A DNA stretch of 64,000 nt from contig JBANSL010000003.1 of the NCBI GenBank assembly GCA_037127255.1, forward strand, positions 18,355,314 to 18,419,313. The letters run 5' to 3'. This document shows positions 25,501 through 34,300 of the stretch, in pieces. Source of the stretch: Persicaria tinctoria (taxonomy: Eukaryota > Streptophyta > Magnoliopsida > Caryophyllales > Polygonaceae). Numbering within the stretch: position 1 is the stretch's first letter; every line of letters begins with the position of its first letter. The position numbers were made by a program, and so were the translations under genes. The notes under the pieces are model-generated. The model saw only the letters and a program-made list of their open reading frames with translations, was not told where the DNA came from and did not search any database.

Positions 25501-25953
25501 ATAGTGTTGTAGGAGATCGTCGCGATTGGTCCACGTCTGGGATGTAGCAAAATCGGGAGTGTAATCGCGGTACTCCTGGTTACGGGCCTGATCGTCCTGA
25601 CCGTCTTCCGGCATCGGATCAGCCTGCTCCTCTAGTGGTAGCTGTCAGCATGCAAACAGTACATATATATTACGTGATCCATTCATGGTTTCCGTCTGCT
25701 CTATTTAAGAACCTAATTTATTCCCCTACATTTACAAACCGGTACCTATATCTTGGTTTCCATTCCATATGATTCCACTACCTATATTCTGGTTATTCCA
25801 CTACCTATATTCTACCAACAACGACATTCCAAATGATAAACATTAATCACATACCGGAAGACGAGGGGGTGGTGAGTTATCGGCCATTGACGTAGTTGGA
25901 GGTGCTTCCTCGCCTTGACTTGAAGGCCGTCGATTGGTGTCGTCGTTAACCAT
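22521..25953 (-). pseudogene. MULE transposase fused to an OTU protease domain, with four nonsense codons
   Basis: Exons read on the minus strand: 25953–25855, 25641–24836, 24757–24254, 24163–22762, 22679–22521, with matching phases and about 989 codons. An N-terminal DNA-binding-like part leads into the MULE DDE core. DSTYRTNA carries the first Asp, VVVTDRELG the second, and NRVEAAHSVLKK, formed across an intron, the Glu. A Cys/His segment (GLPCTHDM) follows, then an Arg-Gly-rich linker and an OTU-like domain with GDAHCGYRS and NNNHFVPV as Cys and His motifs. In-frame stops lie at 24501–24499 (TAA), 23727–23725, 23073–23071 and 23061–23059 (TGA). At least two are explained by C-to-T changes (W and CGA codons), as in methylated silenced DNA. 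The element probably cannot move itself now unless a related copy supplies the protein. Confidence 0.88.
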
Positions 25954-26022
25954 TTTCGGAAATGACCGTAGATGAGGTGTGCGGGGATTGGATGCATTCC
26001 TACGGAGAGCGGTGTCGACTTC

Positions 26023-26254
26023 TTATACAGTAACATCGAATAGGTATGCGGTGGTTCCAGATGACCGTTGGTGTCGACTGATTTGAATTTGTGGGCCCAC
26101 CGCATAGGTATGCGGTGTACCGCCGCATAAGTATACGGTACACTACCGCATAGGTATACGGTACACTACCGCATAGGTATACGGTACACTACTGCATAGG
26201 TATACGGTTAAACGCTGGATACCGCATGGGTATCCGGTATGCATCTATATATAC
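26023..26254. promoter_or_regulatory. Divergent promoter: transposase (minus) and hairpin unit (plus)
   Basis: Palindromes start at 26099, 26122, 26145, 26168 and 26191, exactly 23 bp apart, with a sixth at 26221. Most carry ATACGGT in the right half where the consensus has ATGCGGT. A TATA box facing left lies at 26023–26029, about 70 bp before the transposase ATG. A TATA box facing right (CTATATATAC) lies at 26245–26254, just before the hairpin cluster. Confidence 0.75.
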
Positions 26255-26292
26255 AGCCATGGTCGGTTCGTGACATTTGCCGTGGCGGAAAG

Positions 26293-26386
26293 GCGATGAT
26301 AATATGTGCGAAATAGTCAGGGTCAAAGATTTGTGTCTTCAGATCGAAATCTTTCACCCTTGACTATTTTGCACGGGTTATATCGC
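26293..26386 (+). ncRNA. miRNA-precursor-like hairpin 1
   Basis: Arms 26305–26332 and 26346–26374 pair almost completely, with small bulges. An outer GCGAT/ATCGC stem extends the fold to 26293–26386. The loop region reads ATTTGTGTCTTCAGATCGAA. It lies about 40 bp after a TATA box, as a Pol II precursor would. Expression and processing cannot be judged from sequence. Confidence 0.6.
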
Positions 26387-26440
26387 TTCGTCTCATACAT
26401 TAAATAAAATTCGTGAGTATGCCTTTTGCATTGCTCAATA

Positions 26441-26532
26441 GCGATGATTGCTTAGGCAACATGCCACGGCCGGCGATTTGTGTCTTTGGATTGAAATCGC
26501 CGGCCGCTGGCATGCTGCTCGGGTTATATCGC
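26441..26532 (+). ncRNA. miRNA-precursor-like hairpin 2, same frame as hairpin 1
   Basis: Arms 26460–26479 and 26493–26514 pair with a single bulge and are GC-rich (CGGCCGGCGATTT against AAATCGCCGGCCG). The loop ATTTGTGTCTTTGGATTGAA and the outer GCGATGAT…GGGTTATATCGCTTCG match hairpin 1, while the inner stem is unrelated. It looks like a duplicated precursor with an exchanged stem. Confidence 0.62.
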
Positions 26533-26569
26533 TTCGATATAGTGTTATGTAGATTCTATCTAAAAAAAA

Positions 26570-26664
26570 GCAGTAGGTATCCGCAGGATAATGTGAAAGA
26601 CGTTGTGATAGTATATATGTACGCCCATAACGTCTTTAACATTATCCTGTGGATGACTGTTGCT
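26570..26664 (+). ncRNA. miRNA-precursor-like hairpin 3
   Basis: Arms 26579–26607 and 26626–26654 form a 29-bp stem with three non-Watson–Crick positions, two of them possible G:U pairs. The loop is about 18 nt. The loop and outer stem of hairpins 1 and 2 are not shared. It follows hairpin 2 by about 40 bp, so one transcript could carry all three. Confidence 0.6.
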
Positions 26665-26886
26665 CATCCAACCAATGCTTCGGAAACGTACCGGTACGCG
26701 TACAACGTCATCTTCGGTCGTCATCGTAGTGGGCGTCTAAATTACATCTGTCGAGGGAGAATGAACCTCTTACAAGAGGACGAAGCTGGGAACTTCCGTC
26801 GGAACTCCCGACGGACTTTCTCATCTTCGCACTCTTATAAAAGGCTTGCTCTCCTCCATCCGACGGAATTTGGACGACCAACTCCG

Positions 26887-26919
26887 ATGGCGGAAGAAGA
26901 CCACGATGTCCCCGTGCCG
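26887..26919 (+). CDS. Possible short first exon (MAEEDHDVPVP)
   Basis: A TATA box (TTATAAAAGG) at 26834–26843 is followed after about 45 bp by an ATG and 11 codons ending at a good donor (GTGCCG|GTACGT). The donor phase would allow splicing to the B3 acceptor at 27282, giving an alternative first exon for the B3 gene. Without splicing the frame runs on through the palindromes to 27039. This is tentative. Confidence 0.25.
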
Positions 26920-26944
26920 GTACGTTTCCGGTTTTTTTTTCCAT

Positions 26945-27078
26945 ACCGCATGTCCATGCGGTATGGAATACCGTTTGTTTATGCGGTGCTATACCGCATG
27001 TCCATGCGGTATAGCATACCGTTTGTGTATGCGGTATGATTGTCGCATATAACGCGACATGATTTCCCGCTATAAATT
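26945..27078. promoter_or_regulatory. Palindrome array and TATA box of the B3 gene
   Basis: Palindromes start at 26945, 26970, 26993 and 27018, a 48-bp unit (exact motif plus a variant with ACCGTTT in the left half) present twice. A TATA box (TATAAATT) lies at 27071–27078, about 28 bp before the B3 ATG, so the 5' leader would be very short. Confidence 0.7.
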
Positions 27079-27105
27079 ACCCCCGTGCGATGTCGTGATT
27101 ACAAC

Positions 27106-27539
27106 ATGGCGGCTAGTAACACACCAAGACCTTTCTTCTCAGTCTCAGGGAGCGGCCCGAGGGACTTTTTCTGGTGGGTAGAAGACGTCTCGCTGACACA
27201 AATATTGGTAAGCCCTATTCTGTCGTCTGACATATAATTCACAATGGTCCGTACTCACTAAGTACATCTTGAAAATTGCAGCCTCTGCCTTCCAACTTCG
27301 AAGAAGAATACGGGCTGGCCGGCGTCGAAAGAATAACGCTGACTAATGGGGTAGGGAGGAGAGGCACCAGCATCCGGGTTGAGCGCAACAGATCCGGGGC
27401 ACTCTGGCTCTCCCAAGGATGGAATAATTTTGTGTTATCCCGTGGCGTGCGCGTAGGCGCGGGGTTGATGTTTAGCTACTTAGGCAACTCTCGGTTTCGG
27501 GTAGTCGTAGTGCCGCCGGAGAATGTTTCACCATCCTAG
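27106..27539 (+). CDS. Single-domain B3 DNA-binding protein carried by the MULE
   Basis: Exons 27106–27207 and 27282–27539 join in phase 0 to 119 codons plus stop. Almost the whole protein fits one plant B3 domain: FFSVSGSG and VEDVSLTQILPLPSNF at the start, RITLTNGVG, then LWLSQGWNNFVLSRGVRVG and GLMFSYLGNSRFRVVVV. These match the usual B3 pattern of basic resistance to denaturation, a GW-(N/K)-x-F helix and LGNSRF-type final strands. B3 proteins bind DNA, and several recognise CATGC-type sites, which resemble the CGCATG core of the element's palindromes. A regulator of this element is therefore a reasonable inference, not shown. There is no activation, repression or nuclear-export motif. 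The frame is intact. Confidence 0.75.
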
Positions 27540-27833
27540 GAATAGAACAACAATGATTTCCTTTGATGTGTGACATGACGACGACGCGGCAAAACTTTAT
27601 AACTGAGTTATTTTTGTTGTAATCTTATATCATTAATTAATATGAAAAATGAGGCACTCTATCCGTTTTCATGTAACGGGTTATTTCCTGAAATAACCAA
27701 AATTCATACCATGAAACGATGTCGCCGTGCTGGTACGTTGCTCCATGTCTTCGTTTAGAGTCCCTAATCCACGTGCTGGGACAGGACGCTGTTGTCATGT
27801 AACGGTTGTGTAACCGTGAGGTGTGGCTGTATC

Positions 27834-27926
27834 ACCACATGGATATACGGTATAAAACCACCGCATGGGTATACGGTATAAAAACACCGCATGGGTATGT
27901 GGTAGTGGTGAAGGAAACTATAAAAG
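27834..27926. promoter_or_regulatory. Palindrome array and TATA box of Cys-rich gene A
   Basis: Three decayed palindromes start at 27834, 27860 and 27886, exactly 26 bp apart. A TATA box (TATAAAAG) lies at 27919–27926, about 35 bp before the ATG at 27962. Most changes from the consensus are at CG positions. Confidence 0.7.
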
Positions 27927-27961
27927 GGGTTGGTTGATGCTTTCAGTAAACCATAACCACT

Positions 27962-28393
27962 ATGGCAACTACCAAAGTGTATGAAGCGGAGACAAGATCG
28001 GGCAAAAGGTTTAGACTTACAGCCGAAACTTTTCGTATGCCACCTGACGATATATTGTGCAACTGTCAGCACAGAAGCTCGACAGGATGGCCGTGTTGCC
28101 TTTGCCAAGTTGTATGCGAAAAACGCGATACAGCAAGAGTTTCCGATTCGGTTGACCTAGAGTGCGTTCAAGGAGTGACTTACGAGGATGTCCGCATGAC
28201 AAGGCCGTACTCGTATAGGGATAACCCTGCAGCATATTATATTCACGTGACGGAGGCAATTACGGAGCTTGTTAGCGACTTCTTCTCCAATTTGGGATTG
28301 GGCAGTGCAGCGCAGGTGGCAAGATACACAGTGGAAAAAGTCGTGCGGCATGCAAACACCAAGCTTTCAAAGTACGCATTTCACCGAATATAG
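27962..28393 (+). CDS. Small Cys-rich protein A, MULE accessory, function unknown
   Basis: An intronless frame of 143 codons. The Cys part holds ILCNCQH, then PCCLCQVVC, then a later LEC. The C-terminal part is helical, with AAYYIHVTEAI, AAQVARYTVEKVV and KYAFHRI. It is related to genes B (28617–29135) and C (29401–29844) of the same element: CNC-x-H, PC-x-L-x-x-x-C, ESYY/AAYY and YAF-N/H line up. Spaced Cys/His residues suggest a metal-binding fold, which is inference. The TAG that ends it stands where B has Glu, and the next 16 codons still resemble B, including EEPVGSC, so A may be slightly truncated. I recognise no named family. Confidence 0.6.
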   Translation: MATTKVYEAETRSGKRFRLTAETFRMPPDDILCNCQHRSSTGWPCCLCQVVCEKRDTARVSDSVDLECVQGVTYEDVRMTRPYSYRDNPAAYYIHVTEAITELVSDFFSNLGLGSAAQVARYTVEKVVRHANTKLSKYAFHRI

Positions 28394-28616
28394 ATTCACA
28401 TTTTGCCGAGCAATGTAGAGGAGCCAGTTGGTAGTTGTTATGTACCATAGGTAAAATGTTGTCGGTTTGTAATTTTTGTGTATCATTTATGGTGAATTTA
28501 TCCGGTTCCGATTTAAACCATTAATTATATTTCGCTGATAAATCAGTTGCATTACACATGCGGTGATACATTGACTATTAAACGGATCTACCGAACAACT
28601 ACCTACTGCATCAATT

Positions 28617-29135
28617 CTACTGCGGAATATGTGGTATACATTGCAAAGGGTCCCACCACAGTAGAGGATCTGGTGTACAACTACCTACTGACTCCTCGAG
28701 TAGACACCGGCTAATGTGGATCTCAATGCGGTTGAATGCGTACTTCTTCACTTTGTCGTTCGCTGGACGGACTGCGTTGTCGACAGTGAACCTTGCAATT
28801 TGAAGCGCGCACTCTAGCCTGACATCGCTGAATAGGTCGCTGATTGCGCATTTGATTGCCTCAACCGCCTCGCCGTAGTATGACTCAGGGTCGTCAATGT
28901 GCAATTGGTGACCTTTCAGACACGCCAATTCAACCGGCTCCGAGAATGCGTACCTATCGCCTTCAACGCCTTTGTAGCATACAACATGAAAAAGACAGCA
29001 CGGAAACGATTGGCACCACCGCTTGTGCTGACAATTGCACAAATAATCCTCGTATGGCCTCGAGAACTTTTCGTGTATAATTTTGTATGACACACCCATA
29101 TTTGACTCACCTTCAAACTCAGCTACTCTAACCAT
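28617..29135 (-). CDS. Small Cys-rich protein B, MULE accessory, function unknown
   Basis: An intronless frame of 172 codons starting at MVRVAEFEGESN. This ATG was preferred over one further upstream because the upstream part translates palindromes and lies before the TATA box at 29181–29175. Landmarks shared with A and C are YLCNCQH, PCCLFHVVC, ELACLKG, DPESYYGEAVEAI, ALQIARFTVDNAV and KYAFNRIEIHIS. The last 20 or so residues have no counterpart and may be read-through past a lost stop. It is convergent with A and divergent from C. Confidence 0.6.
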   Translation of the reverse strand: MVRVAEFEGESNMGVSYKIIHEKFSRPYEDYLCNCQHKRWCQSFPCCLFHVVCYKGVEGDRYAFSEPVELACLKGHQLHIDDPESYYGEAVEAIKCAISDLFSDVRLECALQIARFTVDNAVRPANDKVKKYAFNRIEIHISRCLLEESVGSCTPDPLLWWDPLQCIPHIPQ

Positions 29136-29174
29136 GATTTGATTGTTGTGATTCGTAAGAGGCGGTTTATCGCA

Positions 29175-29341
29175 CTTTATAGTCAATGTGGGACAACTAC
29201 ATACATACCGCATGCCTTTGCGGTAAACATATACCACAAGGGCATGAGGTATGTGTTCACCGCAAGGGCATGCGGTATACAATACCGCGTGGCCCTGCGA
29301 TATATAAACACCGCATGGGCATGCGGTGGTGGCCTATAAAT
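29175..29341. promoter_or_regulatory. Divergent promoter of Cys-rich genes B and C
   Basis: Five palindromes start at 29207, 29233, 29259, 29283 and 29310 (24–27 bp apart). The last is exact and the others have one or more changes. TATA boxes face outward on both sides, at 29181–29175 for B and 29335–29341 for C. Confidence 0.75.
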
Positions 29342-29400
29342 CGTTGTGTGTCCAGCCCAGGTGCGACGGGACCCCCCACGGCTGTCCAGCTAATCACAAA

Positions 29401-29844
29401 ATGGTAAACACTTTAGACACATACCGGCGAACGTCGGGCTATCTTGAGTACAATGTTACATTAATTCGTTGCACAGAGCCACGGTGGCCGGAGGAATGCA
29501 ACTGCAGGCATCCAGCATACATTCCGGGATATTCGTGCGTAATCCTACAGTGTCAATTCGAGACAGACACTGACATAGCATATCCGATCGAGTTTTCTTG
29601 TGCGCATTGTTATGACGACAGAGGATTTCCCGAATCGTATTACTTAGATGCAGAGGCGCGTATTGCGAATCATATTAGGAGATATTGTCGTTACGATGTT
29701 TACATGTTCGGGGCTGATGGCCTATGCGATCATGTTATCCGAAAGTTGCGATCATTCAACGTAGGTGAAAGGCATTACGCGTTCAACCAAATGAATATTG
29801 TCATTTCCATTAATGAGAGGTCATCAGACGAAGGCAGTGATTAG
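29401..29844 (+). CDS. Small Cys-rich protein C, MULE accessory, function unknown
   Basis: An intronless frame of 147 codons from MVNTLDTYRRTSG. Landmarks are ECNCRHPAYIPGYSCVILQC, IEFSCAHC, FPESYYLDAEARIANHI and HYAFNQMNIVISI. It is the most diverged of the three paralogues: CC becomes SC and an extra CAHC occurs, while the order of conserved positions is kept. No signal peptide or membrane segment is seen. The intact frame in an element whose two large genes are broken is notable. Confidence 0.6.
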   Translation: MVNTLDTYRRTSGYLEYNVTLIRCTEPRWPEECNCRHPAYIPGYSCVILQCQFETDTDIAYPIEFSCAHCYDDRGFPESYYLDAEARIANHIRRYCRYDVYMFGADGLCDHVIRKLRSFNVGERHYAFNQMNIVISINERSSDEGSD

Positions 29845-30203
29845 ACATGCATTACCAAGTATGTAGTGTGATGTGTATCTGTTGTATTTTCATTCCTAAG
29901 AAGTTCAACCGTTTAATGAAATTATGTAGCCAATCCCGATCGGTGATTTATATCATATATTATTTCAAACGTGGCAATGAAAATAGAAAATATGTTCAAA
30001 TAGGAAACACATGACACAAATAGCGCACGAACCAACTTATTATTCAAACAACATTGTTACAACTAGACGACAAACAAACTACTACACAACCAACAATAAC
30101 AACAACTTCATCACACTGCCACAAACAAACGACTACACAACCAACAATAAGAACAACTGACACATACGAACGACTACACAGAAGTCTGATAAACACATAC
30201 ATC

Positions 30204-30392
30204 CTAGATCTCGTCGGCATGCTTGTTGTTTATGTGCCTCCTAAGATGACCGTGCTGCAGGTTGTTGGTCACAGTGTAGCGATGGCCGCAGTGACGACAC
30301 GTTGCAGTAAAAGTGATGCCTCCAAGCGCCTCCTTTTTGTAGTGTTTGGTGAACTTGTCTTCTCGTGGAATTGGTCTTGGTTCGGACGACAT
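30204..30392 (-). CDS. Small BED-like zinc-finger protein
   Basis: A 62-codon intronless frame. The C-terminal half reads CRHCGHRY and then LRRHINNKH, which fits a C2H2 finger of BED type (Cx2C … HxxxxH). The N-terminal half is basic and polar. BED fingers bind DNA in many transposases and host regulators, so a DNA-binding role at the element's motifs is possible but only inferred. The TATA box at 30458–30451 and the divergent palindrome array support a real gene. Confidence 0.5.
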   Translation of the reverse strand: MSSEPRPIPREDKFTKHYKKEALGGITFTATCRHCGHRYTVTNNLQHGHLRRHINNKHADEI

Positions 30393-30450
30393 TCTCGGCG
30401 GTGAAGTGTGTTTCCGGCGGTGGGGTGTTTCCGGCGGAGGTTTACATCCA

Positions 30451-30611
30451 CTTTTATAGACTAGTAGCTACCGCAAGCCCATGCGGTATATTGCACCGCA
30501 TGTACATGCGGTGCGGTCGTACATACCGCAAGTCCATGCGGTCGTACATACCGCATGGACTTGCGGTATGACACCACCGCATGGGCATGCGGTGTCCACA
30601 ACCTATATATA
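30451..30611. promoter_or_regulatory. Divergent promoter of the BED-like and coiled-coil genes
   Basis: Five palindromes start at 30470, 30495, 30525, 30550 and 30576 (25–30 bp apart). Those at 30495 and 30576 are exact, and the other three have ACCGCAA or TTGCGGT in one half. TATA boxes lie at 30458–30451 (left-facing) and 30603–30611 (right-facing). Confidence 0.77.
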
Positions 30612-30648
30612 TTGCCCGGAGTCTCTACCCAAGGTACCACACATCAAC

Positions 30649-30921
30649 ATGTCTGACACCAGCGGGGAAAGCTCAACCAATGACATAATACGTCAAGGCA
30701 CGATGGAGGAGTTTGAGGCGGTTCTCTACACTGGTAGTCCACGGTCAAAGACGGTGGAGGCGATGATAAAGAGACTACGTGAAGAAAATCGGTCGCTGCT
30801 GGTCGAAAACCAACAAGCCCGTTGGCGGATTGATAGCCTGGAAAGTCAAGTTGCAGTTCTAGAAGATGAAAAAAAGGCTCTTGTAATGAAGCTAGGTGAA
30901 GCTACTGTGCATAACACTTGA
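30649..30921 (+). CDS. Short coiled-coil protein, MULE accessory
   Basis: A 90-codon intronless frame. Residues about 38–82 form a likely coiled coil (MIKRLREENRSLLVENQ, then SLESQVAVLEDEKKALVMKL) with leucines or valines at heptad spacing. There is no basic region typical of bZIP proteins, so it may only dimerise, with itself or with another product of the element. The ATG follows the TATA box at 30603 by about 40 bp. Confidence 0.5.
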   Translation: MSDTSGESSTNDIIRQGTMEEFEAVLYTGSPRSKTVEAMIKRLREENRSLLVENQQARWRIDSLESQVAVLEDEKKALVMKLGEATVHNT

Positions 30922-31216
30922 CTGTATTAGGGCCGTTTGTAGTAGGTTGCTTTAAATTTATAAACTTCGTTTCGAATCATGATATTGAAAGATGTGTACG
31001 GACGTACTATTCAAATTTGAAAACGATCTGCAACGGTAACAAACCATCAAATCCACACCAACACACAAATTACGTAATCCGAAATCGAATCATCAACTAC
31101 TCCACAAAAACCAATCCAAACTACTGCACAAAAAAGAATCCAACCTACCAACTACTACACAAAAAGTCATCTACCCGCAAACAGAACAACCACATACATC
31201 ATCCCAGATGGCACCG
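30922..31216. other. Convergent intergenic region without palindromes
   Basis: This lies between the 3' ends of the coiled-coil and PMD genes. It is A- and C-rich and non-coding, and holds no ACCGCAT palindrome, unlike every promoter-type interval in the element. Confidence 0.6.
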
Positions 31217-34033
31217 TCACGGTGGGGGAGGACCCCAAAATTGCTCGTAGATACGAGCCAGGTGTGCAGCTGTCAACTCAACTCCAAGGTCCTTGAGTCG
31301 CCGAATCTCCAACCCAGCCGCATTATAGCGCTGCTGGGTTGGCGGGGGTGTCGACGCCGGGGGTGGCGGCGGTGGGATGATGGGCTGGTGTCGAGGAGTG
31401 TCAGGAAGTAGGTATGGATGACTATGGCAGTGAAACCACTCCAGATAGTCATCGGCCACGCCATATGGGTACTCTTCAGAGGTTCGTGGCAACTCCTCCA
31501 GGGGAAAAAGATGATCGAACCTGTGCGCCCAGTGGTTGTCAGCTGGGTGGAACGACGCCTCCTTTTTGCACTTGGTGGACTTCAGTCTGAGCACTACGGT
31601 AGGTCTGATTGGATCAACGGGAATGTGCTGAACCCGACCAAACTGTCGCAGCACACGGTCCGGCATATACGGCTCCTCCTCGAACAACCACCGAATGGTG
31701 CCCCTATATCTCGAAAGACGCAGATCTCCATCAAAATCCAAGTGTCTACCAAATGGCATGAAATCGATCTGCAATGGAATAGAAATTATTATTATGACTA
31801 AAATCTAGTTTATAGTATGACAAATGTGAGTGCGGATATGAATTGTGTTCGTACCTCGTCGACAGTCATCTCATCCAGCCTCCGCCGCAGAACATCCAGT
31901 CGCTCGATGCGAGGCCTATCATCCCGGGTGACCGTAGTGGAAAATGGCGTCGCCCCCAGGACGTACCTCACCCCGTGTCGCGGATTCCGGGCAAGCCTCC
32001 GATCGAGCGTCATGCCGGGCTTGAACACCGAAAAATGCAGCCATATCCACACCTACAAGGGAACAATACTATCAGCAACATAGTCATTATAACTTAGTTA
32101 CAAAACTTATAAAATAAATAATCACAGAACGAATGACTTACCTCCAATAGTTTTGTACAACCGTCCATGTCTTTGGCCAACTCCCGGGTCGCCTCGCCCA
32201 ATCCCCGATACAAGCACGCCAAGACCCCTGCAGCTAGAGAAAGATGCGACACTTGCGCTGCATCCATAAACCTACGAATCACCTCCGGACGCAATCTTCC
32301 GCCCGACTTGTCGATGAACAAGGTCGCAGTCGCAATCATCCCCATCAGAACACCCAAGATGCACTCCATATCATGCTCAAGTGGGGCCCCATCTAGAACC
32401 CGTTGTCGCATCGGTGCTATCTTCTGAAGGAGGAGCTGAACAGTAGGGCCTCCATGGGTCCATGCACTCGTCCGCTCGTTCTGAGTCAAGCCATAATACT
32501 CCACAACTGTGTCCCTCGAGGCGCCCATGTCATCCAAGTGAATACACTCTTCTCCGTCCAAACCAAGGCCAAGTATGAAGACCACATCGTGCAGTGTGAT
32601 GGTGATCTCTCCCCATGCGAAGTGAAAACTGTTCGTCTCGGGGTGCCAGTGCTCAACAAACGCACCGATCAGAGTGTGATCCACATGATCCCACTCGAAA
32701 TCTCTCAGGTCCCAAAACCCAGTCTCACGCACTGCGGGAAACCAGGACTCCCGTCCATCAACCTTCAACAACGCCTCTACCCGGCCCAGCGACTGCCCTC
32801 GTCTCTACACACGCACACCCCTACGCAAGGCTTCGTCCTCCTGTCGCCAAACAGCCTGTGCAATGCGGGTCTCGTAGTCTCTCAGAAGGGAAACGGTATG
32901 TGGCCCCCCTGGCCATTCGGGCAAAACAACCCGAATGACCCCTGTCCTGCTAGGCTCGCCATGCTGCCTATCACCTCCTGCACTACTCCCCTCACCATGC
33001 TGCCCAACACCACCTGCCCTACTGCACTCACCACGCTGTCTCCGCCTCCTCTGCACTACACGGACATGGTAACTGTCATGATGAGCCTGCAACTGCTCTA
33101 CCACTATCTCAGCTCCAGTCTACACATGCTCATCCGTCTGCCGTGCTCGGTCCCCTCATAGGTACTCCTCCACCATCTCAATACCCTGGTCGCCTTGACC
33201 AGACTCTCCGGTCGACTGCACCACTGGGTCATCCGTGTGGTCAGACATCAAGACCAGCTCAATCTGCACCAGACTCTGATATGTCTCTATAGACGACTGG
33301 GACGTGGGCCCCAAACCGCCACTCTGGTCAACACGTGACTGAGAAGATGGCCCAATATCAACTCCTACAGTCTCAATATCCCTCTGAGGAGGATCCACTA
33401 CATCTTCCACCGTCTGGCCCTCCCTGACCACAACCTCGGTATCATCATCTACCGCGTCGCTATCCGTCTCCATAGGAACTGATACATCCTCCAACGTCTG
33501 CCTCTCCCTAATGGCAGCTCTCCTAGCAGATTGCAACACTACCCTCTCTCCCAAATTTCTCGATAACACAGACTGTGTAAATTAAAATATATTTATCAAA
33601 ATCCTATCGCTCAATTACAAAACTATATCGTATGACTGTCTAAATGTGGCAAGATTTTCGTAAGTATATTAATGATATCATCTTAATACTAACAATTCAT
33701 AAGAAAACATAAATATATACTTACTCGATTTCAATTTCCCTCACCTAGTATTTGTCAGAATCCTATGGCTCGAATACGATACTATATCGTATGACTGACT
33801 AAATGTTGCAAGATTTTCCATAGGTTTATAAATGATTTCAGCCTAATACTATCAATTCGTAAGAGTGGGTTCCGGCTACATTATATATAACATTGAAATG
33901 TTAACACTATTTCCTTCAAATTAAAAAATATAGCAAATTGATTTTTATAAACAGTAAATGTTACCTGTAACGGATGTCTCCGAAAAGGACCGACATCATC
34001 AGTCGTGGCTTTTCCACGATTGTCTTTCACCAT
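31217..34033 (-). pseudogene. Plant mobile domain (PMD, aminotransferase-like) gene with three nonsense codons
   Basis: Minus-strand exons 34033–33965, 33572–32142, 32052–31855 and 31768–31217 join in phase to 750 codons including the final stop. The N-terminal third is acidic and Gln-rich. The PMD follows from about residue 250: ESWFPAVRETGFWDL, HPETNSFHFAWGEITITLHDV, ILGLGLDGEE, then AAGVLACLYRGLGEAT, VWIWLHFSVFKPG, and a Pro-rich tail after DFMPFGRH. PMD proteins occur in plant transposons and in the host MAIN/MAIL genes linked to silencing. Stops at 33158–33156 (TGA), 33122–33120 and 32807–32805 (TAG) each fit a single C-to-T change of CGA or CAG. Its promoter was later split by the CACTA at 34304. 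Confidence 0.82.
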
Positions 34034-34196
34034 CTCAGAACTCGGGTACAAAGTGGTGGTAGATATAGGGACGGGGAATGGACGGAACTAAAAGTCGGGC
34101 TCGGAAAGCAAGGAATCGGAAGAGATTCGAGTAGGGCTCGGAAAGAAAGGAATCGGAGAAGATTCGGTGTGTCGGACAACTGGGCCCCCCAACGCC

Positions 34197-34300
34197 TATT
34201 TATAATGGGCCCCCAGCGGTTAAAAATTACCGCATCTCCATGCGGTCTTTTTTTACCGTTGCCACACAACGGTAAAAAACATACCGCATCTCCTTGCGGT
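34197..34300. promoter_or_regulatory. PMD promoter: TATA box and two palindromes
   Basis: A TATA box (TATAAATA on the minus strand) lies at 34204–34197, and palindromes start at 34229 (exact) and 34283 (one mismatch). The CACTA insertion three bases further on separates them from the six palindromes at 40535–40816. Confidence 0.7.

Noticed and set aside
26099..26238. CRISPR-like array of regularly spaced palindromes
   Set aside because: The repeats are 18 bp, the gaps are 5–12 bp, there are no unique spacers of CRISPR length, and the DNA is plant nuclear.
26413..27039. 208-codon plus-strand ORF in the MULE
   Set aside because: It translates hairpins 2 and 3, a TATA box and the palindrome array (repeated YRMSMRY-type peptide), so it is a by-product of structured non-coding DNA.
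31217..34033. PMD gene as a host MAIN/MAIL-type gene
   Set aside because: It lies within the MULE boundaries, uses the element's palindrome promoter and carries three nonsense codons.
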